From assembly GCA_032719365.1 (NCBI GenBank), contig CM064861.1, positions 94,934,721 to 94,998,720 of the forward strand: a stretch of 64,000 nucleotides of DNA, read 5' to 3'. Below the pieces are notes generated by a model, which saw only the letters and a list, made by a program, of their open reading frames with translations, ran no database searches and had not been told where the DNA came from. Position 1 is the first letter of the stretch, and the number at the start of each line of letters is the position of its first letter. Position numbers and translations under genes: made by a program. Positions 12,388 to 23,957 of the stretch are shown here, one piece after another. Source of the stretch: Prinsepia uniflora (Eukaryota > Streptophyta > Magnoliopsida > Rosales > Rosaceae).

Positions 12388-14654
12388 GGCGAAAAAGGCT
12401 ACCAAAGGGGATTGATGGGATGCCTGCCCTTTTCTATTAGAAGTATTGGGACATCATGGGACCTGATGTTATTACTTTTTGCTTGGACACGCTCAATAAT
12501 GGTGCAAGTGTTCAGTCTATCAACCATACCATGATTTCCCTCATATCAAAGGTGGACCTCCCTTCTAAAGTAATTGAATTTCAACCCATTGCCTTGTGTA
12601 GAGTTATATATAAAATTATTTCTAAAACTCTTGTAATCAAGTTGAAACTTGTGATGCCCAAGGTCATCTCTGACTATCAAAGTGTTTTGTCCCTTCACAT
12701 TTAATCACTGATAATATTTTGGCTGCTTTAAGTCTATACATGCGATTTGGAGGCGAGGTAGTAGTAAACTGAAAAAGATGATTCTGAAATTGGATATGGT
12801 TAAGGCTTATGACCGGGTTGAATGGTCTTATCTGGAAGGTGTGCTCCAAAGGCTCGGGTTTAATCCTCATTTGGTTGGTCTAATTATGAATTGTGTGTCC
12901 ACAGTTAGCTATGTAGTACAGGTTCGAGGGGAGGAAATTGGTTGTATTGTGTCATCTATGAGGCTAAGGCAAAGGGACCCCATGTCCGCTTTTCTGTTCA
13001 TAATATGTGTTGAAGGACTCTCGACACTTTTATCTAAAGCACAGAGTGAGAGATAGATTCATGGGGTGGCAGTGACTTCGAGGCTCTCTCCATATCTCAT
13101 TTGTTAGGTTTTGGTGGAGTAAATCTAGAAAGAGAAGTATTCATTGGATGCGCTAGGACAAGCTATGCAGTCCAAAAACGAAGAGGGGACTAGGTTGTAA
13201 GAATTTTGGATTTTTTAATCAGGAAATGGTGGCAAAACAGGTTTGGAGGCTGATGGAACAACATGGTTTCCTAGTGGCTCGGATGATGAAAACTCGTTAC
13301 TACCCTGATAGGAATTTTAAGGAGGCAAAGGCGGAATCTACCCTCTCTTTTGTATGGAAATCTATTCTATGGGGTCGTGATGTTATCCAACATGGTCTGC
13401 TTTGTAGGGTGGGTACGAGAGACTCAATGAGCATTTATCGGGACAAGTGGATACCAAGGCCTAAAACTTTCTAGCCTATTTTGAATTGAGGATTACCTGG
13501 TAATGCTGTGGTGTCCTCCCTTCTTCATCTTGAGGGGGGTTGAACTAGGAACTTCTAGAAACACTTTTTTTTCGAAAGATGTTCGAGATATTTGTTGTAT
13601 CACTCTTCCTAGGCAGGCCTCTTTTGATAATGAGTGTTATTGGTAATATTCTACGTTGGGAAAATACACGGTCAAATCAGGTTATCACAATGCCTATTCT
13701 AGTTGGGTTGAATTGCAGGGGGTGCTGAGTGCTCAAAATAAGTTCATAGAGCGAGTCTTTGGAAACACTTTTGGAAGATAAAGGTCCTGAATAAGATTAA
13801 ACTGTTTACTTGGAGAGCCTGATCAGAGATTTTGCCTACGAACTTTAACATGTTCACCTATAAGGTGGCTACTTCTGTACTCTGTTGTCGGTGTGGGAAG
13901 CAGCCTGAAGATGGTTTTCATGCAGTATGGGGCTGTAAACATAGTCAGGGGTGGAGGCTTCTCTCGTTCTCGTCATAGGGGTTTCCCACCTCAGGTGGTT
14001 TTATTGATTTGTTTAATTATGCTATTTCCCATTTATTTGCCCCTCAATTGGAGAAATTTGTATTTATCTGTTGGCATGAGTGGAATTGGAGGAATAAAGT
14101 TGTGAATGACGTGCATGTGGTGAGCCTGGAGGCAATTTATGAGGCTGTTATGGATGCTCACTCGAAGTACTCTAGCTTACAATAGATCTTTTATGGGGCC
14201 TCCCTGATCTGTGAGACTAGATGGACCAAGCCCCCGGATGGAATTAATGGTTAAACTTAATTGTGATGCATCAGTAAGCCGGAGGCACTCTACCGAGTAA
14301 GGGGTAGTGCAGGATTCAAAGGGTACCGTCTTGGCTGGATTTTCAGGACCAGGGCCACCCGTGGGTTTTGTTGTGTCCATTGAGATCGAGGCTATCCACT
14401 GTGGGATGCTTCAACTTCAGTGGTTAGGAATCAGAGATGTGATAATGGAGACCGACTTTTTGGAAGTTGGCATTACTATTAGATCACCTGACCATCTTTG
14501 GACATCGATTGGTTTGGCTGCTCTGGAGGTTGTGGCTTTGTTTGAGGCCCTTGAGATACCTTTGGATCATTTGGTTGTTGTACCATGTACGGCAAACTCG
14601 GTTGTTAATAGCCTAGCTCAAGAGGGCAAGGGTTCCCATGAAAGAACTGGTTAG
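12388..14654 (+). pseudogene. Decayed L1-type LINE (reverse transcriptase to RNase H)
   Basis: Fragments in changing frames follow the order of a plant L1 ORF2. First comes GIDGMPALFY and, after an in-frame TAG, KYWDIMGPDV (about 12410-12470). Then an SLISKVDLP-like RT segment and an ALCRVIYKIISKTL box (12530-12640), LDMVKAYDRVEW (about 12787-12822), and the conserved ILWGRDVI region (13226-13474). A terminal RNase H-like part starts near 14245 with KLNCDAS and continues to 14654. Frameshifts and stops break it throughout. The 5' end (endonuclease) is missing, as is usual for truncated LINE insertions. No target duplications were found. It cannot encode a working enzyme as it stands. Confidence 0.85.
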
Positions 14655-15643
14655 CGACCTATGTTTCCACCTTGCAGGTTGACACCCCCTGCTTGCGAAG
14701 GATAGAGAGGGTTTTAATGTGGTCCCGACCATTATAATTGTCTTAATTAACACTAGGTCGAGTGTCATATATATACAAACATGAAAATCATACCAGTGGT
14801 CACTTATATGTGTGTCTTCTTTTCCGTAGGGTTTTGGGGTCATGAATAATTGATTTAGATTTGACATAACATACCTAATATGAGAAAGGAAAAAAAAAAT
14901 TACACCACAAACTTTATTAGTTTGTTGTTTGTTCACTCTTATGTTATTTTTGGAGTCACGGTGTTAACAAATATTTGTTTTTTTCTTTACTAACTAAGTT
15001 TTAATTTTATTTTTGTAAAAATAAATTAATATTAAAAGTTTGAATTTGCGATAAAATTCCACCACCTTAAAAAACTAGATACTTTTCCCTTAAAAATACT
15101 AGTCAGCTTATAGAATAAGAGAAATTAAATAAACAACAATGTCACCAACTTATTCCGATGCTAAACACCAGTTATGGATCTCAATTTATTCTTGTTATCC
15201 GCTGTGTTAACTGAAATCATTTTGCTAAAAACTGTATTATTGACAAGTATTTGTTTCGGGCTTGCAAGCCCTCCATAACTGAAGAATGAAATGCTAAGGA
15301 AGTCTTCAATTATATAATAGCCTCCAATGTGTTGTAGTTTTTTCTTATCCTAAGATTTTTTTTCTTGGGAAGATTTTTTAACGAGACTGCACGAATGATA
15401 TCTGCATCCTCATTTGTTATTGGAAGGACTAAGTTTGATGTACAAGCCAACAATTAGTTTTTACTCCTCTTTATTTCATTTTTTTTTTTATCTTTTCTAG
15501 TATTCTCCCTGATGAACGTGTTGAAGCATGCAATAAATCTTTGTAAAAATCTTATTCTTATTGCAACTATTTATGTATTTATATACAAGAGACTGTATTT
15601 CAATCATTGTATTAAAAAATTAAAAATTAAATTTTATTATATA
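14655..15643. other. Intergenic, no gene recognised
   Basis: AT-rich sequence downstream of the LINE relic. An A-run at 14886-14896 might mark the old LINE tail. Nothing else could be supported. Confidence 0.4.
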
Positions 15644-16850
15644 TAAAAAAAATCAAATCCCTCCCCCGAGACCAATCCCTCTTCCATCTTCTTTGTCCTG
15701 TCCAAAACTCAGTTCCAAAACCCAATGATGCATCATTGATTTCATCTCCGTCGTCTCCGTTTTCCCTTATGGCTTCGAGGTTCTTCTAGGAAGAACTGAA
15801 CAACTTCACACCTACACGGAACCGTGCAATTTCTGAACTGGATTTTGCATCTGAGTTTGGAACTGGGTTTTGCATTTGAGTTCATAAAATTGGAATTGGG
15901 TTTTGCATTTGGGTTCATAAAATTGGAACTGAGTTTTGAATCTAGGTTTGGAATGTCGATAATAACCTCTCCAGTCTCACTGGAATTTCTTTTTCATTTG
16001 AAATCTAAATAACTTCATATGGGAAATTGAATTTGGGAAATGAATACAAGAAAGCGACGTACCGAAGCTAATGTATCAACGAGGAACAATTGCTTTCCAT
16101 TTGATTTGACCAACTAAGAAGTGAATCAACAATCCAAATGCTTGGAATTCAAAGACGACGACGCCACTTTTGAAGCACCAATCCCTCTGAATCTGGATAA
16201 TTCGATCACCAAATTGGTCCCCAATTGCACGACATATTTATAAGCCGCAGTAGCGCCCATTCCAATCGATTTCCTAACGTGATTTCCCAAAACGAAATCT
16301 CAATCCATGAAATAGCCAATAAAATCCAAATTGCCATCCCAAACATATCTCAAATTAGTCAACTAAATTGCGCGAAGAATAACTAGAATCTGCCTCTGCA
16401 GACATGGAAGAGAAATGCTGTATGTTTGGATGCCGAGAAAACTCTAGAACACAATAAGAACATGAAATTCAAACCAAATATGATCTAGTGCTTATATTTG
16501 AAATGTAGCTAAGCTAATTCAGCTAAGAAATCCAAAAAGGGAGGATGATGAAGTTGGATAAGGCTGTTGTTGTAACGACCCGTCCCGAATTCCGGAATTA
16601 GATTAGTGACAAATGAAGGATTAGTGAGATTAATCGGTGATTAGTTGAGTGATTTCGGACGGACGGTGACTGTGATTGGGACGGACGGAGATTAACCATT
16701 TTGCCCCTAGTATTGAGTAAAATGTTGAATTTTAACCTGAAGAGTCAAACGTACGAGGGCCGGTGACTGTGATGTAGATCGGGACGTCATGAGTCCGTAG
16801 ACAGGCGGCACTTTGAAATCGGACGTCGAACGAAAAAGTTATGGTCACGG

Positions 16851-17567
16851 TGTAAGACCCGTGTCCTGGAGGGAACGGTGAACAATCCCACATTCCTGTG
16901 AGGGGGGAATGGTCTGGGAAGGAAATGGTGGTGTGCCTTAAAGGTGTAGGCACACATCTATCTAGCATGAGGCCTTTTGGGAGCTCAGTGGTTTTGGGGG
17001 GGATTGGAACCCCAAAGTTAAGCGAGTTGAGGCTGGTGCAATTCCATGATGGGTGACCCCCTGGGAAGTTGCACCGTAAGCTCCCGAAAACAAAACCGTG
17101 AGGGCTGGGCCCAAAGCGGACAATATCATGCTAGATGATTCGGGTCCTGACCGAAGAGGGTCGGGTCCTGACAGTTTGGTATCAGAGCCAGACCCCGACC
17201 GAGAAGTGTGCTAGTGAGGACGCTGGGCCCTAAGGGGGGTGGATTGTAAGACCCGTGTCCTGGAGGGAATGGTGAACAATCCCACATTCTTGCGAGGGGG
17301 GAATGGTCTGGGAAGGAAATGGTGGTGTGCCTTAAAGGTGTAGGCACACACCTATCTAGCATGATGCCTTTTGGGAGCTCAGTGGCTTTGGGGGGGATTG
17401 GAACCCCAAAGTTAAGCGAGTTGAGGCTGGTGCAATTTCATGATGGGTGACCCCTTGGGAAGTTGCACCGTAAGCTCCCGAAAACAAAACCGTGAGGGCT
17501 GGGCCCAAAGCGGACAATATCATGCTAGATGATTCGGGTCCTGACCGAAGAGGGTCGGGTCCTGACA
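16851..17567 (+). mobile_element. Cassandra-type TRIM retrotransposon, complete
   Basis: Two 323-bp LTRs (16851-17173 and 17245-17567) begin TGTAAGACCC and end CCTGACA. They differ at about 8 sites by eye (about 97.5% identity). Only 71 bp lie between them: a primer-binding site TGGTATCAGAGCCA (17177-17190, complementary to initiator tRNA-Met) and a polypurine tract AAGGGGGGTGGA just before the 3' LTR. CACGG flanks both sides (16846-16850, 17568-17572). Each LTR contains a 5S-rRNA-like stretch (GTTAAGCG, then GATGGGTGACC and CTGGGAAGT), which is the hallmark of Cassandra. It encodes nothing and must borrow proteins to move. Its host is LTR-2. Confidence 0.93.
17004..17090 (+). promoter_or_regulatory. 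5S-rRNA-like segment in the 5' Cassandra LTR
   Basis: From AACCCCAAAGTTAAGCGAG through GATGGGTGACCCCCTGGGAAG to GTTGCACC, the order and spacing follow the 3' half of plant 5S rRNA, which holds the pol III internal control region. In Cassandra this is known to act as a 5S-like promoter. The matching segment of the 3' LTR is near 17398-17484 with three substitutions by eye. Pol III activity of this copy is inferred only. Confidence 0.75.
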
Positions 17568-19147
17568 CACGGGATCGAAATCAGAAATTTACGTGTCGCG
17601 ATTCCAATTAAATAATATTTAAATCTAGTGGACAAATATTTTGATGTGGGAATCTTGAATGAGTGACAAGTATCACTCATCACATTGACCATCTTCCCTA
17701 AATTGTGGATTTGTTGTACTAAAATATTATTTTTATATTATTTTCCCTCTTTATCTCTCTCTTCTCTCCCGTGCGATTATCTTCATCTTCCTCATTGTTT
17801 TTCTTCTAAGCCGTGAACCCCACACACTAAACTTTCTAATCTTCATCAATAGCAATTGAGCCATGAAATTGAATGAGAGAGTGAGGTGAGACGATGCTGG
17901 TGGTGAGTGTGTGAAACTGGTGTTTCGGTGAGGGTCGACCGAGAGACTGAAAAACAGAGTGACCGTGAAATCCATTCATACAATCCCTTTGATCTTCATC
18001 ATCTGTTAGTGACTCGTGAAGGAAAAAGAAAGGGTAGAAAGTGAGGAACGTGGTGGTGCCTTTGTGATGAGGCTTGCCGTGGACGGTGGCCAGGGAACCC
18101 GAAAAAATGGTAAGTTGGATTAAAAAATGGTGAGTTGCGATTTAGTGTTTGTTGTGAGGTTTTGATGATTGGAATTTGTTTCTAGAGATTCCAGAGAGCG
18201 TTGGGGATCAAAATCAAGGAAGAAGGTGGCTGGGAACATGGAAACTCGACGATGGGAAGTTAGCCGGTTTATGCTTGATCGGGGAAGGTACTTTTTCGTT
18301 CTTAATTTTATGTTTTGACATTGTAGAATAATAGGAAATGAAGGGACGGAGCTAATAGTAGAAATAGGATAAAAAACAGACTGAAATTGGATGAAAACCA
18401 GGAACGTCGATTCGGGTTGGATCGGGTCGGTCTGAACCAGGTCGACCTGAGGTAGGCGATGATGAATAGTGCAACACGTGGCTCCCACGCGCCCTACCTT
18501 TGGGCGGCGCATGAGGGCACGTGGGCCTTCTTTTTGAGGCACGGTCAACATGACTTTTAATCTATTTGATGTAACGAACATTTTTTAGACTGGTTTCGTG
18601 TCGATCGGATATCATTTCGATATAGTTCGGGGTGTCCGAAAATTTAGGATCGAGTTTAAAATATGTTAAAAATTCGGAAAAATTATGGGACTTCAATGAG
18701 AGGTTAATGAGGTAGTTAGTAACCCTCTAGTGTGGTTTGGATAGGTTTGGAAGTCCCAGTGATAGTGATGTGGCTCGGAAGGACGTATGACACGCGTATC
18801 GAGGGGCAACGTAGGACGGTCTGTGAGTGGACAATGTTTTCTAAACTATGATGCATACATAACTCTTTTATATATGTGATTTCTATAGTGACGTTTGTGG
18901 CATTGGTGATTTACAAGATTGCACGTATTTCGAGGTAATCCCGTAATTGCACGTATATCGAGGTTTATGGTTTTACTGTAGTTTTACGTGCTTGTGGTCT
19001 TGGTGATGGTTTGATGAAATGGTTTTGGAATTGGAAAGATGAACTCGAGCATGAGACCCATTTGTTTTAGAAACCCTCGGACTTGGAGTCCATTTGAATT
19101 ATATTATCGGGGTACGAGCCTAATTGGTTTACGAAATCGGGCTGAGA

Positions 19148-21254
19148 TGTAACGACCCGTCCCGAATTCCTAGATTAGATTAGTGACTAATCACGATTAG
19201 TGAGGCTAATCGGTGATTAGTTAGGCGAAATCGGACAAACGATGCGAAATGACCGTTTTGCCCCTAGTGTGGGTAAAACGTTGACTTTTCATTCTAGCGG
19301 TCAAATGGACTTTGACCAATGACCGTGACGTAGTTCGTAACGTCACGAGTTCATAGACAGGTGGCACGTTCAATTCTGACGTTCGAGGAGGAAGTTATGA
19401 CGTTCGAAAACTTGGGGGCATTTTGGTAATTATGGTTAAAAGGAGCAAATAGTTGACTTTTGACCTAGGATGTCCAATGGCCGAGGGCCGAGGACTATTA
19501 CGTAGATCGGGACGATACGAATCCATAGGCATGCGGCATGTTGAAATCGGACTTCGAACGGGGAAGTTATAGGTCACGGAAGTTCGATTTCACTATGCAA
19601 TTACTTCGAGACGGGGATGATTTGGCAATTTCTGATTGGGCCAGATATTTTGAGTGGGTCCCATGGATGAGTGACAAGTGTCGCTCATCCCATTGGCCAA
19701 TTTCCCTAAAAAGGGGATCTAACTTAATTAAATAATATTAATTTAATATCTTATAATTAATCCAATTAACTCATCTCTAATCCTAACCATCCATTTCATC
19801 CCTCAATCAATCCACACCACTCATCTAATCTCCACTTCTCTCATCAGCCATCAAACTTCATCACTTCATTCTTCTTCGTTTCCTCATAACCCGAAACCCC
19901 CCCTCCATATTCATTCTTCATTTTTCAAACACACAACACACCTCACCACCATAAATCTATTGTGCCCATGTGTGACCGTGAGAGGATGAGGACGGTGATG
20001 GGAACGACGATGGCCAGCCATGGCGGTGGCTCACGGCGGGGAAACCCGAAACCGTAAGGTAAGAGTTCAAAAATTGGAACTTAAGATTTATAGGTTCTTA
20101 GCTAATTCTAACAATTGGGTAATGTTTCTGGGGACCCTATGAGGCTTGTAGGATTGGTTTCGAGGCATGGGACGGTCGAGAAGGGCCGTGAACGGCGGGG
20201 GAAAATCACGGCCGCCATGGCCAAGCTCAAAGGTATGGTTTTTTATGTTTTCCTTCTATTTTAATGTCATAGAACCTTAGGTTAGGATTAAAGGATGAAA
20301 ATGGGACAAACGGGAGGAGAAATGGTGGCCAGAGTGAAGAGAACCGGTCGGATCGACCCACGGATCACGGCGACCCGGATTGCAGACCCGACCGAGGTTG
20401 ATGGTGCTGCTCCAGTGCCCGCGCGTGGGCTTCACGCGAGTGAGGTTCAGAGGGCGCGTGGGGGCGCGTGTCCCACTATTTAGGAACATGTTCAACACGT
20501 GAAACACTCATTCGATGTAACGAATATTTTAGGACTGGTTTCGTGTCGATCAGACACCGTCTCGATATGTTTCGGGGCATCGGAAAGTTTCGGATCGGGA
20601 TTAAAAATAGTTAAAAATACGGGAAAATTATGGGGCTTTAGTGGGAGGTTAATTAAGTAGTTAGTAACCTTCTATTACGATTTGGACAGGTTTGGGAGTC
20701 CCGGTGCTAGTGATTGGCTCGGGAGAGCCGTATGGCACGCAAATCGAGGCGGCAGCTCCGACGGTCTGTGAGTGGACCTTGGTTTTCTAAATTGGTGCAT
20801 GCATAAATGTTTCTTATATGTTTTCATACATGTTTGATGATGTCATGGGTTCATTTGTATGTGGTTACGTATAGACACGTATTTCGAGGTTTCAGCCCTA
20901 TACGGTGCCTATACGGGTCGGTAATTCTTTATTGGCTTTAATGATTTGGGTTTGGATTTCAAAAGGATAAACTCGGGTATGAGACCCATTTGGTCTTGTC
21001 TCGGGCATATGACCTCAGATATCGGGCACGGTGCCCAACTGATGTCCTATGTTCGGCACGAGACCTAGGTTACTTTATGGTTTTGATTTCAGGTCAGGGA
21101 ACCTTAAATGGATTCCCAGGTTCATGACGGTTTATGGGAACCGGCATGAACCGTTGTTATGGTATTGTGTTCATGACGGATTATGGGGACCGGCATGAAC
21201 CCTGGTTATGTTATGTTGGTACATGACGGTTTATGGAAACCGGGCATGGAGGTT

Positions 21255-21291
<37 letters not shown>

Positions 21292-22158
21292 TGGAATGGA
21301 TATTGTGGATCATGACGGTTCAGTGGAACCGGGCATGAATGGTTATGTTATGTATATATATGTTCATATACCTTCCGTACTTGTTCTATCTCTTTCGGGG
21401 AGGGTCGTTGGCCTGGGTGGACCCCGGAGTAGTCACGGAGCACCGACTGAGTGGAGTCACCCCTCAGTTGGGTTCTTTACTCTCAGGAAGGCGATGGTTA
21501 CTATAACCTCGAGTAGGATCAGTGGTCTGCGGACATTGACCTTGACTTTGAGAAGACTCGGATTGAGACCCGGGTAGCACGCTTAGCTTTGGAAACCGTG
21601 ACAGGATTGGTTGTGTGAATTATATGTATATATATATATATATATGGATATATGGATTATGATATGTGGTGTGCACAAGTGTGCACGGGATTTGAGCAGT
21701 GGCTCGTGTACTTGGTTATTCATGGTTTTGGGCTGAGTCCCTTGTTGGTTTTCTTATGGATTTGGGCGGTGGCCAGTATGGTCGATTTCATTGTGGTCCT
21801 TTCGACCTTGGTTTATTTCTGATTTGGGCTTAGTTCCCATATGTGGTCCATTTGGTTAAATGGTTTTCGAATGCATGCATGCTTTTTAGTGAATGGTACA
21901 AATGTCTTCGATAAACTGTTTTTATAAACTCTTGGTTTTGTCCACTCATAGTTTTTAATGTTTTGACTGTCTTTCAGGTTGACAGCGGATGTGGACTGTA
22001 GCAGAGACCAAGATATCACATACCTCCTTCGAATCCTGGCGTACTCTGATAGCCCGGGAGGGCAAAGGTCGGAAATATCCCTTGTTTGACACTTCGTGTC
22101 AAAAGGGAGCAGGGTCATCCCGCGTTAATCCCGGGGGGGATTGGGATGGGTCCTGTCA
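19148..22158 (+). mobile_element. Solo LTR (LTR-3) nested in LTR-2
   Basis: It starts TGTAACGACCCGTCCCGAAT and ends GGGATGGGTCCTGTCA. The duplication TGAGA is at 19143-19147 and 22159-22163. The length of 3011 bp exceeds its relatives. Part of the excess is a roughly 170-200-bp internal duplication near 19270-19590, where the block from TTGACTTTT through ACGTAG..CG to GAAGTTAT appears twice in diverged form, plus TA microsatellites (21258-21288, 21625-21645). The interior repeats a motif of the type CATGACGGTTTATGGxxACC about five times (21124-21330). No coding region, PBS or PPT is present. Confidence 0.87.
21258..21288. repeat. (TA)n microsatellite
   Basis: About 15 uninterrupted TA units inside LTR-3. 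A shorter TA run follows near 21625-21645. Confidence 0.95.
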
Positions 22159-23450
22159 TGAGACCCATTTGAGTTATGTGATCGAGCTGGGGGTCCAGTT
22201 GGTTTATGAAATCGGGCATGAGGCCCATTTGTGATTTATAAATGTGCTTTCAGGCCGGGGACCCTAAATGGATTTGTGATGTTTTATGGAAATTCCAGAC
22301 ATGGCCCTTGAGATGTTTTGAAATGGCTTTATAAAACTATTTTTCATATACCATCTTGATACAAGGATCTGTGGATGGTCTCCTCCAGGTGTCTGGGACA
22401 CTGGGTAAGTCACAGTGCATTGCTTGCGAGGGGTCATTATACGGAGCGACCGAACTGTATAGTGACTCAGAAGCAGGATTGCTATGATTAGACGTCTGGG
22501 ACGTCAGACATCTGGGATGTCAGATATATGGACCCGGAGAGACCTCAGGCAGCAAGCGTTGCTTTTACCGTGAGATATGACGTCTGAGAAGCTAGGCATA
22601 TGGGATGCCGAGGATGGTTATGTGGTAAATATGGATTATTAGATTTATGAAATGGTATTTAGGTGTTTATGGATTTGGGCAGTGGCCCACTTGGTTCTGA
22701 CTTTACAGTTTTTGGTTTAAAGCCCTAATGGTTTATTTAAGTAAATATTTTGATTACTGGTTTTCGAATGCATGAATAGTTTTAGTGAAAGACATAAATG
22801 TCTTTATGAAATGTGTTTTATGAACTTATTGATTTTCGTCCACTCACAGTTCTTAAATGGTTTTAATGCCCTTCAGGTTGATCACAGATGCGGGCTGTAT
22901 AAGAGACCAAGACATCGCACTCCTCCACCGATCCTAGCACGCTCTGGGAGCCCTATATGGGCCGAGGTATGAATTATCCCTTGTTCGTGTCAAATAGGAG
23001 CATGGCACATCCCGTGTTAATCCCGGGGGGATTGAGGTAGGTCGTGTCAGTTGTACTTGTGCTTATCAGGAATCGTGAAGAGATATAAGAAGTAGGCGGG
23101 TCAGAGAGGATCAGAGGGGGTTGTTGACTCATTCGCTGTTTGCTTGCTTTGCCTAGTTCCAAACCCAAATGTGAAACCCAGTTCCAAACCCATATGCAAA
23201 ACTCAATTCCAAATTTTGAACCCAGATGCAAAACCCAATCCAGAGATTGGTCGGTTTGGTGTAGGTGTGAAGTTGTTCATATTTTCATGGAAGAACCTCG
23301 AAGTTGTAAGGGAAAAGGGGAGAAGACGAAGATGAAACCAATGATGCATCTAAATTTTTGGAACTGAGTTTTTCATGTGGGTTTTGGAAAGGACGGACAA
23401 GACGGAGAAGGGATCCTTCTTGGGGGAAGGGATTTGATTTTGATTTTTTT

Positions 23451-23957
23451 CATTTTGTAATTAATTTATTTAATTTAATTTAATTATTAATTTTTTAATT
23501 TAATTTAATTTAATTTATAATTATTTTTTTATCCATATGGAGTCTAACTCAACATTAAAAAAGTCCCACAAATATCACTTAAACACTTAACAAATTTTTT
23601 TTTATAAAACTATTAATGGGTATTTAAATGTTACAATTTTATCATTTATGTACGTAATTGAATCTTTTTTAATTTAGATATTTTTTAAAATCGGCTTTAT
23701 AATTTTCATGTTTTTATATAATTTGTCCAAAATTATAATATTAAATAATAAAATAATATATATATATTTATTTATTTATATATATAATCGCCCAAGAAAA
23801 AGTACAATGATGAGCTGAGATTTAAGTAATAGATAATAGATAATGAACGTGACGAATTTCAATATATTATTATATCCCTATTTCCCAAGCAAATTTCTCT
23901 CTCCCTCCACACTTCATCATATCTGAGCCCAATCATCAAAGCCTCACCCCATCAACA
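23451..23957. other. AT-rich upstream region of acyltransferase-like copy 2
   Basis: A repetitive AATTTAATTTAATT tract (about 23458-23520) follows the right end of the long-TIR element. TATATATATTTATTTATTTATA near 23757-23780 includes possible TATA boxes, but it lies about 180 bases before the ATG. No gene is present. Confidence 0.45.

Larger units (their letters stand above)
16571..23049 (+). mobile_element. Solo LTR (LTR-2), interrupted by two later insertions
   Basis: It starts TGTAACGACCCGTCCCGAAT and ends GTAGGTCGTGTCA. GTTGT at 16566-16570 and 23050-23054 is the 5-bp target duplication. A Cassandra-type TRIM (16851-17567) and another solo LTR (19148-22158) sit inside it, each with its own 5-bp duplication. 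Subtracting them leaves about 2.74 kb, close to LTR-1, and the sequence resumes in register after each insertion (for example TGAGACCCATTTG on the right of 22158). It lies inside the long-TIR element 15644-23450 and is therefore younger than it. Confidence 0.85.
15644..23450. mobile_element. Element with about 300-bp terminal inverted repeats, split by nested insertions
   Basis: The segment 15644-15946 is matched in reverse complement by 23150-23450. Shared landmarks are AAATCAAATCCCT at the outer ends, a block with GATGCATCATTG, CTTCGAGGTTCTTC, ACAACTTCACACCTACAC, and several GGTTTTGCATxTGxGTT units at the inner side. The outer flanks are A/T-rich. Removing the LTR insertion leaves about 1.3 kb with no transposase, so this is a non-autonomous long-TIR element. 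A MULE-type or foldback element is likely. The exact ends and any 8-10-bp target duplication could not be fixed. Confidence 0.65.

Noticed and set aside
13893..14105. Possible independent small gene
   Set aside because: It lies between RT and RNase H parts of the LINE and fits the zinc-finger/linker region of that decayed element.
16732..17362. Minus-strand frames of 78 codons repeated twice
   Set aside because: They are shadows of the LTR repeats of the Cassandra element and its host LTR, not genes.
21233..21577. 114-codon plus-strand frame with a run of Tyr-Ile residues
   Set aside because: It is created by the TA microsatellite inside LTR-3.
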